Source: Gammaproteobacteria bacterium
GTDB taxonomy: Bacteria; Pseudomonadota; Gammaproteobacteria; JABDBA01
Assembly (NCBI GenBank): GCA_013288885.1
Contig: JABDBA010000016.1
Coordinates: forward strand, 1-44,063
Direction: 5' to 3'
Length of the DNA stretch: 44,063 bases
Positions 8,378-15,897 of the stretch are shown piece after piece (the stretch's first letter is position 1; each line of letters opens with the position of its first letter). The translations under genes were made by a program, and so were the position numbers. The notes below the pieces were generated by a model. It ran no database searches, was not told the DNA's origin, and saw only the letters and a list, made by a program, of their open reading frames with translations.

Positions 8378-9312
8378 TGAAAACTTTAGTTATTGCAGAA
8401 CACGATAATATTAATTTAAAACCTGCAACATTGAGCACCATCACTGCCGCAAAAGAAATTGGCGGTGAAATTATAATTTTGGTGGCAGGCTCACAATGTA
8501 AAGTCGTCGCAGAAAATGCTGCAAAAATAACCGGTGTTAATAAAGTAATTTTAGCCGATGCACCTGTTTACGCACATTTGTTAGCAGAAAATATTGCCGA
8601 ATTAATTGTAAAGATTGCCGCTGATTTTAATACGATTTGCGCACCGGCAACCACATTTGGTAAAAATTGTTTGCCACGCGTAGCAGCGTTATTAGATGTT
8701 GCGCAAATTTCTGATATTGTAAAAGTGATCAGTGCCGATACGTTTGTGCGGCCGATTTATGCCGGAAATGCTTTTGCAACAGTGCAAAGCAAAGATCGGG
8801 TAAAAGTGATTACTGTTCGCAGCACCGCTTTTACACCAGCAGCATTGGGTGTTAGCGCTGTGCCGATCGAAAATTGTGAAATCGTTATTGAGAATCCGCA
8901 CACCACTTTTGTGAGTCATGAACTCAGTCAATCGAAGCGCCCCGAATTAACAGCCGCACGCGTGGTGGTTTCTGGCGGTCGTGCCTTACAAAGCAAAGAA
9001 AATTTCAAACTCATCGAATCACTCGCTGATAAATTAGGCGCAGCTATTGGCGCCTCACGCGCTGCCGTCGATGCTGGTTACGTGCCGAACGATTATCAAG
9101 TAGGGCAGACCGGCAAAGTGGTTGCGCCAGAACTTTATATTGCGATTGGTATTTCGGGCGCGATTCAACATTTAGCTGGCATGAAAGACAGCAAAGTGAT
9201 TGTAGCCATCAATAAAGACGGCGACGCACCCATCTTCCAAATCGCCGATTATGGCCTGGTGGGCGACTTATTCGAAATTATCCCCCAGTTGAATGCGGAG
9301 TTGGATAAATAG
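8377..9312 (+). CDS. etfA: Electron transfer flavoprotein alpha subunit
   Basis: This is a 311-residue protein of normal length for EtfA. The C-terminal FAD-binding domain is clear: [16 protein letters not shown], then [55 protein letters not shown] and [16 protein letters not shown]. It pairs with EtfB. Its last 35 bp overlap, on the opposite strand, the 3' end of the hicB-like gene, so the two transcription units converge with no spacer. Confidence 0.97.
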   Translation: MKTLVIAEHDNINLKPATLSTITAAKEIGGEIIILVAGSQCKVVAENAAKITGVNKVILADAPVYAHLLAENIAELIVKIAADFNTICAPATTFGKNCLPRVAALLDVAQISDIVKVISADTFVRPIYAGNAFATVQSKDRVKVITVRSTAFTPAALGVSAVPIENCEIVIENPHTTFVSHELSQSKRPELTAARVVVSGGRALQSKENFKLIESLADKLGAAIGASRAAVDAGYVPNDYQVGQTGKVVAPELYIAIGISGAIQHLAGMKDSKVIVAINKDGDAPIFQIADYGLVGDLFEIIPQLNAELDK

Positions 9313-9646
9313 CATTTTTTTCTGTGAGTAAATAAAGAACATACTGGTTCAAACTCACACCTTGTGTTTTTGCTGATCGCACAAGTGCAGCATGTAAACG
9401 TTTAGGAACACGCATCAAGAATTTTCCGCTGAAATGGGTATCTATACTAGGCTCTGGTATTTTTCGTTTCATTTTGATGGCAACTTCTAACCATGCTTCT
9501 TGTGCTTGATGAATTTCATGTATCGCATCCTCTTCAGTGGCACCCCATGCAGAGCATCCCGGAAGATCAGGAGCAATAGCAATATAGCCTTCATCTTCAT
9601 CGCTCCAAAATACTTCAATAGGATATTTGAGTGTTTTCTTTTTCAT
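9278..9646 (-). CDS. hicB: HicB-family antitoxin
   Basis: This 122-residue protein has the HicB partial-RNase-H-like fold signature, YPIEVFWSDEDEGYIAIAPD then LPGCSAWGATEEDAIHE, followed by a C-terminal ribbon-helix-helix, FLMRVPKRLHAALVRSAKTQ then GVSLNQYVLYLL, for DNA binding and autoregulation. It follows the hicA toxin gene and overlaps it by 32 bp, the usual hicA-hicB order. Its 3' end overlaps the end of etfA on the other strand. Confidence 0.92.
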   Translation of the reverse strand: MKKKTLKYPIEVFWSDEDEGYIAIAPDLPGCSAWGATEEDAIHEIHQAQEAWLEVAIKMKRKIPEPSIDTHFSGKFLMRVPKRLHAALVRSAKTQGVSLNQYVLYLLTEKNAIYPTPHSTGG

Positions 9647-9875
9647 ATTTATTTATCATCTCTATCAATTGTCTTGCTTGATAAGGTGGTATATAGCCAT
9701 TGCGATTTTGAAAATTAAGAATACAAAATTCATCATCTTTGCCATAAGTGTGATGAGAGCCTTTCCCACCTTTATGGATGAATCCAAGCCATTCGGCAAT
9801 GGAACATGCATCTTCAAAGCGTACAGCCTTAGGGTTGTTTCGTATTGCCGAAACCAGCTTTTCTCTTTTAGTCAT
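9615..9875 (-). CDS. hicA: HicA-family toxin (mRNA interferase)
   Basis: The 86-residue product from the ATG at 9875 starts MTKREKLVSAIRNNPKAVRF, the usual beginning of this HicA subfamily. It then has GFIHKGGKGSHHTYG, with the His-containing motif of the double-stranded-RNA-binding-like fold, and PPYQARQLIEMIN. A GTG 48 bp upstream (9923) would add 16 residues with no family counterpart, so I prefer the ATG. HicA cleaves mRNA and tmRNA and is neutralised by HicB. Confidence 0.9.
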   Translation of the reverse strand: MTKREKLVSAIRNNPKAVRFEDACSIAEWLGFIHKGGKGSHHTYGKDDEFCILNFQNRNGYIPPYQARQLIEMINKYEKENTQISY

Positions 9876-9989
9876 TATACTATATGTGATATCATTATGG
9901 GAATAGGTAAATATATCTAGCACAGCATTATATGCTTATAGTAATTTATAGTAAATGTTTTTTATAATTAATATCTGGATAAATCCTAG

Positions 9990-9998
9990 TGCTATAAT
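9990..9998 (+). promoter_or_regulatory. Extended -10 promoter of the pirin gene
   Basis: TGCTATAAT is a perfect -10 with TGn extension, 31 bp before the ATG at 10029. AAGGAG (10015-10020) supplies the ribosome site. No -35 is evident. Confidence 0.55.
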
Positions 9999-10028
9999 TG
10001 AAGTAAATCACTACAAGGAGCGTAACCT

Positions 10029-10724
10029 ATGATTAACATCCGCAAAAGCAGTGAACGCGGCAATAGCCGCATTGATTGGCTTAACAGTTATCATACCTTT
10101 TCATTTGCTGATTATTATGACCCTGAATTTATGGGGTTTAGTGATCTGCGGGTGATTAATGAAGACACCGTGCAACCGGCCAACGGTTTTGGTAGACACC
10201 CGCACAAAGACATGGAAATTATTTCATATGTGATTGAGGGCGCGTTAGAACATAAAGACAGCATGGGTACGGGTTCGATTATCAAGCCTGGTGAAATACA
10301 GCGTATGTCAGCAGGGAGCGGTGTCACACACAGTGAATTTAATCATTCCAAAACAGATCCATTGCACTTTTTACAGATTTGGATTCTTCCTGAAAAAACT
10401 GACCTCAAACCTGGCTATGAACAAAAATCCATTACCAAATCAACCAACAAATTTATTTTAATTGGCTCGCGCGCTGGTCAAAATGGTGCAATCACAATCC
10501 ATCAAGATATCGAACTTTTCGTTGCTTACCTCACCGCCAATCATACCGTTGATCACACCTTCAAAAACGGCCGCAACGGCTGGGTGCAGATAATCAAAGG
10601 CAAAATCGCCCTCAATGGCCAGTCTCTAGCCGCCGGGGATGGTGCCGCAATTAGCGACGAAAGCAAAATCCAAATTCAATGTGTCGCAGATACTGAATTG
10701 CTATTATTTGATTTGGCGCCATGA
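10029..10724 (+). CDS. Pirin-family bicupin (YhhW-like)
   Basis: This is a 231-residue protein matching the YhhW/pirin family in length. The metal ligands are in place: H57 and H59 in GFGRHPHKDMEI, and H101 and E103 in SGVTHSEFNH. The N-terminal SYHTFSFADYYDPEFMGF is typical. Some relatives show quercetin 2,3-dioxygenase activity in vitro; the physiological role is generally unsettled. It is a single-gene unit with its own promoter between the HicAB module and rpsF. Confidence 0.93.
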   Translation: MINIRKSSERGNSRIDWLNSYHTFSFADYYDPEFMGFSDLRVINEDTVQPANGFGRHPHKDMEIISYVIEGALEHKDSMGTGSIIKPGEIQRMSAGSGVTHSEFNHSKTDPLHFLQIWILPEKTDLKPGYEQKSITKSTNKFILIGSRAGQNGAITIHQDIELFVAYLTANHTVDHTFKNGRNGWVQIIKGKIALNGQSLAAGDGAAISDESKIQIQCVADTELLLFDLAP

Positions 10725-10735
10725 CGGCTTAAACC

Positions 10736-10764
10736 TTTACTACCCCCCCAAAACCAAGTACAAT
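10736..10764 (+). promoter_or_regulatory. Promoter of the rpsF operon
   Basis: TTTACT (10736-10741), a spacer of exactly 17 bp and TACAAT (10759-10764) form a good sigma-70 promoter. The leader to rpsF is about 75 nt, long enough for the S6:S18 autoregulatory RNA known upstream of rpsF in many bacteria; I could not fold such a motif with confidence. Confidence 0.55.
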
Positions 10765-10844
10765 GCCCCCTCAAATACTCCTTGCCTTACTACTTGCATT
10801 AGCACATAGAAGGCTTATACCCACTTAAACCATAGGGAGCAGAT

Positions 10845-11258
10845 ATGCGACATTATGAAATAGTATTTATGGTCCATCCGGATCAAAGCGAACAAGTTCC
10901 GGCGATGACCGAGCGTTATACCGGTCTTATCAAAGCCAAAGGCGGGGTCATCCACCGTTTAGAAGACTGGGGCCGCCGTCAATTAGCCTATCCTATTAAA
11001 AAATTACTCAAAGCTCATTATGTGTTAATGAACGTTGAATGTGATCAAGACTCTCTAAAAGAGTTGACCGATGCGTTCCGCTTCAACGATGCGGTACTGC
11101 GCAATATGGTTATCCAGTGCAAACATGCGATCACTGAGCCTTCTCCTCTTATTAAAGCAAAAGATGCAAGACCCGAAGGGCAAGAATCTGACCTCATGTC
11201 ACCCCTCGCCGATGATGGCTTGGCAGAAGATGAAGTGGAAGGGGAACTTGAGAGATAA
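10845..11258 (+). CDS. rpsF: 30S ribosomal protein S6
   Basis: The 137-residue protein begins [20 protein letters not shown] and contains [20 protein letters not shown], diagnostic for S6, which binds S18 on the 30S platform. The acidic C-terminal tail (about 110-137, Glu/Asp-rich) is an extension seen in gammaproteobacterial S6, where glutamates can also be added after translation. It heads an operon with rpsR, a membrane protein gene and rplI. Confidence 0.98.
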   Translation: MRHYEIVFMVHPDQSEQVPAMTERYTGLIKAKGGVIHRLEDWGRRQLAYPIKKLLKAHYVLMNVECDQDSLKELTDAFRFNDAVLRNMVIQCKHAITEPSPLIKAKDARPEGQESDLMSPLADDGLAEDEVEGELER

Positions 11259-11296
11259 TTTTATTAACATCTAACTAATTTTGAGAGGATTAAAAA

Positions 11297-11530
11297 ATGG
11301 CTGTATATTCCAACAATCGTCGCCGTAAGTTCTGCCGTTTTACCGCAGAAGAAGCGACCGAAATTGATTACAAAGATATTAACATGCTCAGAAATTATAT
11401 TTCTGAAGCGGCAAAAATTGTACCGAGTCGTATTACCGGGACCCAAGCACGTTATCAACGTATGTTAGCGCAGGCTATTAAACGCGCACGATTTCTTGCT
11501 TTGTTACCTTATACTGATCGCCACAGATAA
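11297..11530 (+). CDS. rpsR: 30S ribosomal protein S18
   Basis: This is a 77-residue basic protein with [28 protein letters not shown] and [20 protein letters not shown], all conserved in S18. AGAGGAT precedes the ATG. It follows rpsF and forms the S6-S18 heterodimer. Confidence 0.98.
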   Translation: MAVYSNNRRRKFCRFTAEEATEIDYKDINMLRNYISEAAKIVPSRITGTQARYQRMLAQAIKRARFLALLPYTDRHR

Positions 11531-11542
11531 TAATTAAAGCAC

Positions 11543-12424
11543 ATGCTGCGACATTTTGCTGAATATGTGATGCGTGGCCGCCGTCAGGCGATAATTATCG
11601 CATTACTATTCACCTTTATCCCGTTAATGGGGTGGGTGAGCGATGCAATCGTCGCGTTGGTCACTTTACGTAAGGGGCCAAAAGAAGGCGCAATCGTATT
11701 AATCTGGGTGATTTTACCCAGCATAGTGGTAGCATTATTAGGGTATCCGGAACTTTGGATTTACGACATCATCGGTGGTAGTGTAGCGGTATATGGATTG
11801 GCGTTAGTTTTGCGACGCACCGGTTCATGGGCATTTGTGCTACAAATCAGTATGCTGTTGGGCGTGGCCGCAGTGGCTGTAGTGCACATGTTTGATCCGG
11901 ATATTTTCGAACAATCGGTGAAGGAAATAACCAGCGTCTATAATGATTATAAAACTTATTTTCATTTAGATGTAGAACCAGAAGTGGTCGATCAAACCGC
12001 ATTGTTGTTTGCCAAGTTTGCAGTAGGTACACAGGTGGCATTAATGTTGATTGTGGACTGGTTTAATATTTTTATTGCGCGTTGGGAGCAATCGGCATTA
12101 TATAACCCACAGGGGTTAAGTTCAGAGTTGCAAAATTTACGTTTAGGATTAATACCTATCGTATTATTAGTTTTAGTTTTAATCGCCGCATTGTCGGGTG
12201 TTGCGGTGGCAGTAGATGCGATGCCAATAGTGGTGTTGCCATTTATAATGGCGGGTTTGAGTTTAGTGCACGATTTGGTGACTGTGCGCAAACTATCAAA
12301 ACGTTGGTTATTAGTTTTTTATAGTTTATTGATTTTATTTTTTATTTATATGGCCGGGTTGTTGGTTATAGCGGTAGTAGCTGATCATTGGCTTAATTTC
12401 CGCCGTAAATTGCAAACCCAGTAG
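11543..12424 (+). CDS. DUF2232-like polytopic membrane protein
   Basis: This is a 293-residue inner-membrane protein with about eight hydrophobic segments (roughly 17-40, 47-66, 72-90, 95-115, 155-178, 202-224, 227-243, 258-282). It starts 12 bp after rpsR. A protein of this type sits between rpsR and rplI in many gammaproteobacteria, which supports a DUF2232-type assignment. Function is unknown. The C-terminal tail RRKLQTQ is cytoplasmic by the positive-inside rule. Confidence 0.8.
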   Translation: MLRHFAEYVMRGRRQAIIIALLFTFIPLMGWVSDAIVALVTLRKGPKEGAIVLIWVILPSIVVALLGYPELWIYDIIGGSVAVYGLALVLRRTGSWAFVLQISMLLGVAAVAVVHMFDPDIFEQSVKEITSVYNDYKTYFHLDVEPEVVDQTALLFAKFAVGTQVALMLIVDWFNIFIARWEQSALYNPQGLSSELQNLRLGLIPIVLLVLVLIAALSGVAVAVDAMPIVVLPFIMAGLSLVHDLVTVRKLSKRWLLVFYSLLILFFIYMAGLLVIAVVADHWLNFRRKLQTQ

Positions 12425-12455
12425 TTTATTTATTTTCATAAAAGAGGTGATACTA

Positions 12456-12908
12456 ATGGATGTTATATTATTAGAAAAAATTGGTCGCTTAGGTAATCTG
12501 GGTGACAAAGTGCATGTTAAACCAGGTTATGCGCGTAACTACTTATATCCAAAAAGTAAAGCTGTGCCTGCTACTAAAGATAACTTGGCAAAGTTTGAAG
12601 CGCGCCGTGCGGAATTAGAAAAAGCCGCCGCCAAAGCGTTGCAAACTGCGCAAACTCGTGCTGAGGCATTGGTCAAAATTGGTGTAGTGACACTCGCTGG
12701 CCGCGCTTCCGAAGAAGGCCGTTTATACGGTTCATTCGGTACTAAAGAAATCGCAGATGCAGTGACACACGCTGGTGTTGAAATCAATAAAAGTGAAGTT
12801 AATTTACCCAATGGTGTATTGCGTCAAATTGGCGAATATGAAGTTGCGGTGCAATTACATGCAGATGTTCATGCAGCTGTGAAATTGTTGGTTGTTGCTG
12901 AAGGTTAA
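12456..12908 (+). CDS. rplI: 50S ribosomal protein L9
   Basis: This 150-residue protein starts MDVILLEKIGRLGNLGDKV and continues with VKPGYARNYLYPKSKA, the rRNA-binding N-domain of L9, then the long central helix and the C-domain. I choose the ATG at 12456: it matches the family start and has AAGAGGTGA six bases upstream. A GTG at 12447 lies inside that ribosome site and would add three residues. Confidence 0.98.
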   Translation: MDVILLEKIGRLGNLGDKVHVKPGYARNYLYPKSKAVPATKDNLAKFEARRAELEKAAAKALQTAQTRAEALVKIGVVTLAGRASEEGRLYGSFGTKEIADAVTHAGVEINKSEVNLPNGVLRQIGEYEVAVQLHADVHAAVKLLVVAEG

Positions 12909-12914
12909 TTTTAT

Positions 12915-12986
12915 GTCATTCCCGCGTAGGCGGGAATCCATGTGATCTATCTAACAAATGGATCCCCGCATATGCGAGGATGACAA
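12915..12986. repeat. 72-bp dispersed palindromic repeat between rplI and dnaB
   Basis: Imperfect 28-bp terminal inverted repeats begin TGTCATTCCCGC and end GCGAGGATGACA. Each arm also forms its own hairpin (CCCGC-GTAG-GCGGG; CCCCGC-ATAT-GCGAGG). This is a well-known form of intergenic repeat. It could form a hairpin in the rplI-dnaB transcript. Confidence 0.75.
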
Positions 12987-13028
12987 ATAAATAAGTCATA
13001 TCCACCATTAACTATAAAGATAGAGCAA

Positions 13029-14423
13029 ATGTCATCTTCCACTCGCTCAACAATTCGCGATTCCCAAGTGGATAACTTAAAAATCCCTCCTCATTCTATT
13101 GAAGCCGAACAATCCGTTTTAGGCGGCCTGATGCTTGATAATCAAGCCTGGGACAAAGTTGCCGATCGTCTACAAGAAAAAGATTTTTACCGCCCCGAAC
13201 ATCGTTTAATTTTTCGTGTGATTGCCGATTTGGCAAACCGTGGCACACCACTCGATGTTGTCACAGTAACTGAAGCACTAAAAAATATTAATGAAATAAA
13301 TAATATGGGTGGCGAGATTTATTTATTTGAATTAGCGCGTAACACACCCACCGCAGCCAACATTAGCGCTTATGCCGATATTGTGCGCGAACGATCAGTA
13401 TTAAGACAATTAATCGAAGTCGCTTCTAGCATCAGCTCAACCGCATTTGCGCCCGAAGGTCGTGGCAGCATCGAATTACTTGATGAAGCCGAACGCCGCG
13501 TATTTCAAATTGCCGAGCATGGCGCGCGCGGGGGTGGGCCGGTGCGTGTCAGTGAATTATTGGCTAAAACGGTTGATCGTATTGATACTTTATTTCATTC
13601 TGGCCAAGCCATTACTGGTTTATCAACCGGTTATCGTGATTTAGATGATATGACTTCTGGTTTTCAGGCAGCCGATTTAGTCGTCATCGCAGGTCGGCCG
13701 TCGATGGGAAAAACAGCATTTGCCATCAATATTGCGGAACACGCGGCGATAAAAAACAAAGAACCTGTTTTAGTGTTTAGTATGGAAATGCCAGGTGAGT
13801 CGTTAGCGATGCGTATGCTGTCTTCATTAGGGCGCATTGATCAGCATCGCATTCGTATTGGTAAATTAGAGGATGACGATTGGCCACGTATTACATCAGC
13901 AGTCAGTATGTTATCAGAAGCTAATATGTTTATTGATGATACACCCGCGTTAAGTCCGGGCGAAGTGCGTTCACGTGCACGCCGCGTAGCACGCGAGCAT
14001 GGAAAATTAGGTTTAATCGTGATCGATTATTTACAACTCATGCAAGTGCAAGGCTATAAAGAAAACCGCACTGCTGAGGTATCTGAAATTTCTCGAAATT
14101 TGAAAGCATTAGCTAAAGAATTAAATGTACCGGTTATTGCATTATCACAGCTCAATCGTAGTTTAGAGCAACGTACTGACAAGCGCCCCGTGATGTCAGA
14201 TTTACGCGAAAGTGGTGGAATTGAGCAAGATGCAGACATTATTTTATTTATTTATCGTGATGAAGTTTATAATGAAAATAGCCCGAACAAAGGCACCGCA
14301 GAAATTATAATTGCTAAGCAACGTAATGGCCCGATTGGCAAAGTGAATTTAACTTTCTTAGGTAAATACACACGTTTCGAAAACTTTGTGGGTGATCGTT
14401 ATCATGTCGAGGCGATGGCATGA
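13029..14423 (+). CDS. dnaB: Replicative DNA helicase DnaB
   Basis: This 464-residue hexameric helicase unwinds DNA at the replication fork. The N-terminal domain starts KIPPHSIEAEQSVLGGLML. The RecA-like domain has Walker A GRPSMGKTA (222-230), Walker B LGLIVIDYLQLM, and SQLNRSLEQR with SDLRESGGIEQDADIILF downstream. The length is normal with no intein. The TGA overlaps the alr start in ATGA. Confidence 0.98.
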   Translation: MSSSTRSTIRDSQVDNLKIPPHSIEAEQSVLGGLMLDNQAWDKVADRLQEKDFYRPEHRLIFRVIADLANRGTPLDVVTVTEALKNINEINNMGGEIYLFELARNTPTAANISAYADIVRERSVLRQLIEVASSISSTAFAPEGRGSIELLDEAERRVFQIAEHGARGGGPVRVSELLAKTVDRIDTLFHSGQAITGLSTGYRDLDDMTSGFQAADLVVIAGRPSMGKTAFAINIAEHAAIKNKEPVLVFSMEMPGESLAMRMLSSLGRIDQHRIRIGKLEDDDWPRITSAVSMLSEANMFIDDTPALSPGEVRSRARRVAREHGKLGLIVIDYLQLMQVQGYKENRTAEVSEISRNLKALAKELNVPVIALSQLNRSLEQRTDKRPVMSDLRESGGIEQDADIILFIYRDEVYNENSPNKGTAEIIIAKQRNGPIGKVNLTFLGKYTRFENFVGDRYHVEAMA

Positions 14424-15496
14424 GTCGACCGACCTGGTTAGAAATTGATACCGCAGCGTTGCAGCATAATCTCAAACGCGTGCGTACCTATGCACCGCAT
14501 AGCGCAGTGTTGGCGATGATCAAAGCTAATGCTTATGGTCACGGCCTTAAAGAAACTGCCGAGGCATTAAACGATGCGGAAGCATTAGGCGTGGCTTGTT
14601 TACAAGAAGCATTACAACTACGTGCTGCAGGTATTAAACAAACGATCGTATTAATGGAAGGGTTTTTTACGGCGGATGAACTATTAGCGATTGGAGAAAA
14701 TGATCTGGATGTGGTTATTCATCATCCACGACAATTAGAAATTTTAGCAAACCAACCGCCGACAAAACCAATTGCCATTTGGCTGAAGATAGATACCGGT
14801 ATGCACCGCTTAGGATTTTTACCACAAGAAGTGGATCAAGTTTGGCAACATTTAATAACACTTCCGTGGCTTAAAGGTAAACCGAAATTGTTGAGCCATT
14901 TTTCTGATCCCGATCGTTTAGAGAAATCCTCTACACTAGCGCAGTTTAAATGTTTTAATGATTGCAACAAAAATTTTTCTGATCAGCGCAGCTTGGCAAA
15001 TTCTGCTGCCATTATTGCGTGGCCAGAAACGCATTTTGAATGGGTGCGTCCAGGTATTATGTTATATGGTGTTTCGCCTTTTGCTGATCGAGAAGGCGCA
15101 GATTTTGGTTTAGAACCAGTGATGACTTTGCACTCCCAATTAATGGCAGTAAAACAATTACAAAAAGGCGAGACCATTGGTTATGGCGGCACTTGGGCTT
15201 GTCCAGAAAATATGCCAGTGGGAGTAGTGGCAATCGGCTATGGTGATGGTTATCCGCGCCATGCCGTTAACGGTACACCGGTATTGGTGAATGATCATAA
15301 AGTGCCGTTAGTAGGGCGCGTGTCGATGGATATGCTCACCGTTGATTTGCGCACCCAACCTAACGCAAAAATTGGTGATTCTGTTATATTATGGGGCAAA
15401 GGTTTGCCAGTGGAAAAAATAGCCCGCAATGCCGATACCATTGGCTATGATTTATTATGTAAAATTACTAACCGCGTAACACGTAAAAAAAGGTGA
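14420..15496 (+). CDS. alr: Alanine racemase
   Basis: This 358-residue PLP enzyme makes D-alanine for peptidoglycan. K35 in MIKANAYGHG binds PLP. WVRPGIMLYG, ETIGYGGTW (catalytic Tyr region), VAIGYGDGYPR and VGRVSMDMLTVDL are conserved family blocks. It is translationally coupled to dnaB through a 4-bp overlap, an arrangement common in gammaproteobacteria. Confidence 0.97.
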   Translation: MSRPTWLEIDTAALQHNLKRVRTYAPHSAVLAMIKANAYGHGLKETAEALNDAEALGVACLQEALQLRAAGIKQTIVLMEGFFTADELLAIGENDLDVVIHHPRQLEILANQPPTKPIAIWLKIDTGMHRLGFLPQEVDQVWQHLITLPWLKGKPKLLSHFSDPDRLEKSSTLAQFKCFNDCNKNFSDQRSLANSAAIIAWPETHFEWVRPGIMLYGVSPFADREGADFGLEPVMTLHSQLMAVKQLQKGETIGYGGTWACPENMPVGVVAIGYGDGYPRHAVNGTPVLVNDHKVPLVGRVSMDMLTVDLRTQPNAKIGDSVILWGKGLPVEKIARNADTIGYDLLCKITNRVTRKKR

Positions 15497-15500
15497 AACT

Positions 15501-15884
15501 ATGAAAAAGCAATTATTAACTTTGTTGAGTGCGGGGCTTATGCTGAATTTAGTAGGCTGCGCCACCGTTGGCAGTGGCGATTATCATGGCAATAATGCGG
15601 CTGCCAATACACCGCTCACCGCACCTGTAGTAGATAACACTATGGATGCAGATGATCACATCAAGTTAGCTGATGTGGTAAACACCGCTAAACCTAACCA
15701 AACATTTGTTTATAAAAGCCCTGGTTCTGGCCGTTCTTATGAGTTTACTTCGTATGAGGTTTATGTCAATGAACAAGGCCAACCTTGCCGCCATTATAAA
15801 GTGAAAGCGATGTTTGGATTTACCACTAAACAATCAACACAAGTCGCTTGTCGCGTAGATGGTGTTTGGCAGTTAACTAATTAA
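15501..15884 (+). CDS. Outer-membrane-type lipoprotein, RT0821/Lpp0805-like
   Basis: The 127-residue product starts MKKQLLTLLSAGLMLNLVGC, a lipoprotein signal with the lipobox LVGC (Cys20). The C-terminal half has GQPCRHYKVKAM and QVACRVDGVWQLTN, the paired-Cys pattern ending in DG-W seen in surface antigens of the 17-kDa/RT0821/Lpp0805 type. No enzymatic role is known. It lies 4 bp after alr and before the peptide transporter genes, so it is probably cotranscribed. Confidence 0.75.
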   Translation: MKKQLLTLLSAGLMLNLVGCATVGSGDYHGNNAAANTPLTAPVVDNTMDADDHIKLADVVNTAKPNQTFVYKSPGSGRSYEFTSYEVYVNEQGQPCRHYKVKAMFGFTTKQSTQVACRVDGVWQLTN

Positions 15885-15897
15885 AGTGTAGTAAACT

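Noticed and set aside
9876..9923. GTG-initiated 16-residue extension of HicA
   Set aside because: The family begins at MTKREKL; the extension has no counterpart.
10765..10844. S6:S18 autoregulatory leader RNA upstream of rpsF
   Set aside because: The leader length fits, but I could not find the required two-stem structure by eye; a covariance-model search would decide.
12447..12455. GTG start adding three residues to L9
   Set aside because: The GTG is part of the AAGAGGTGA ribosome site of the ATG at 12456.
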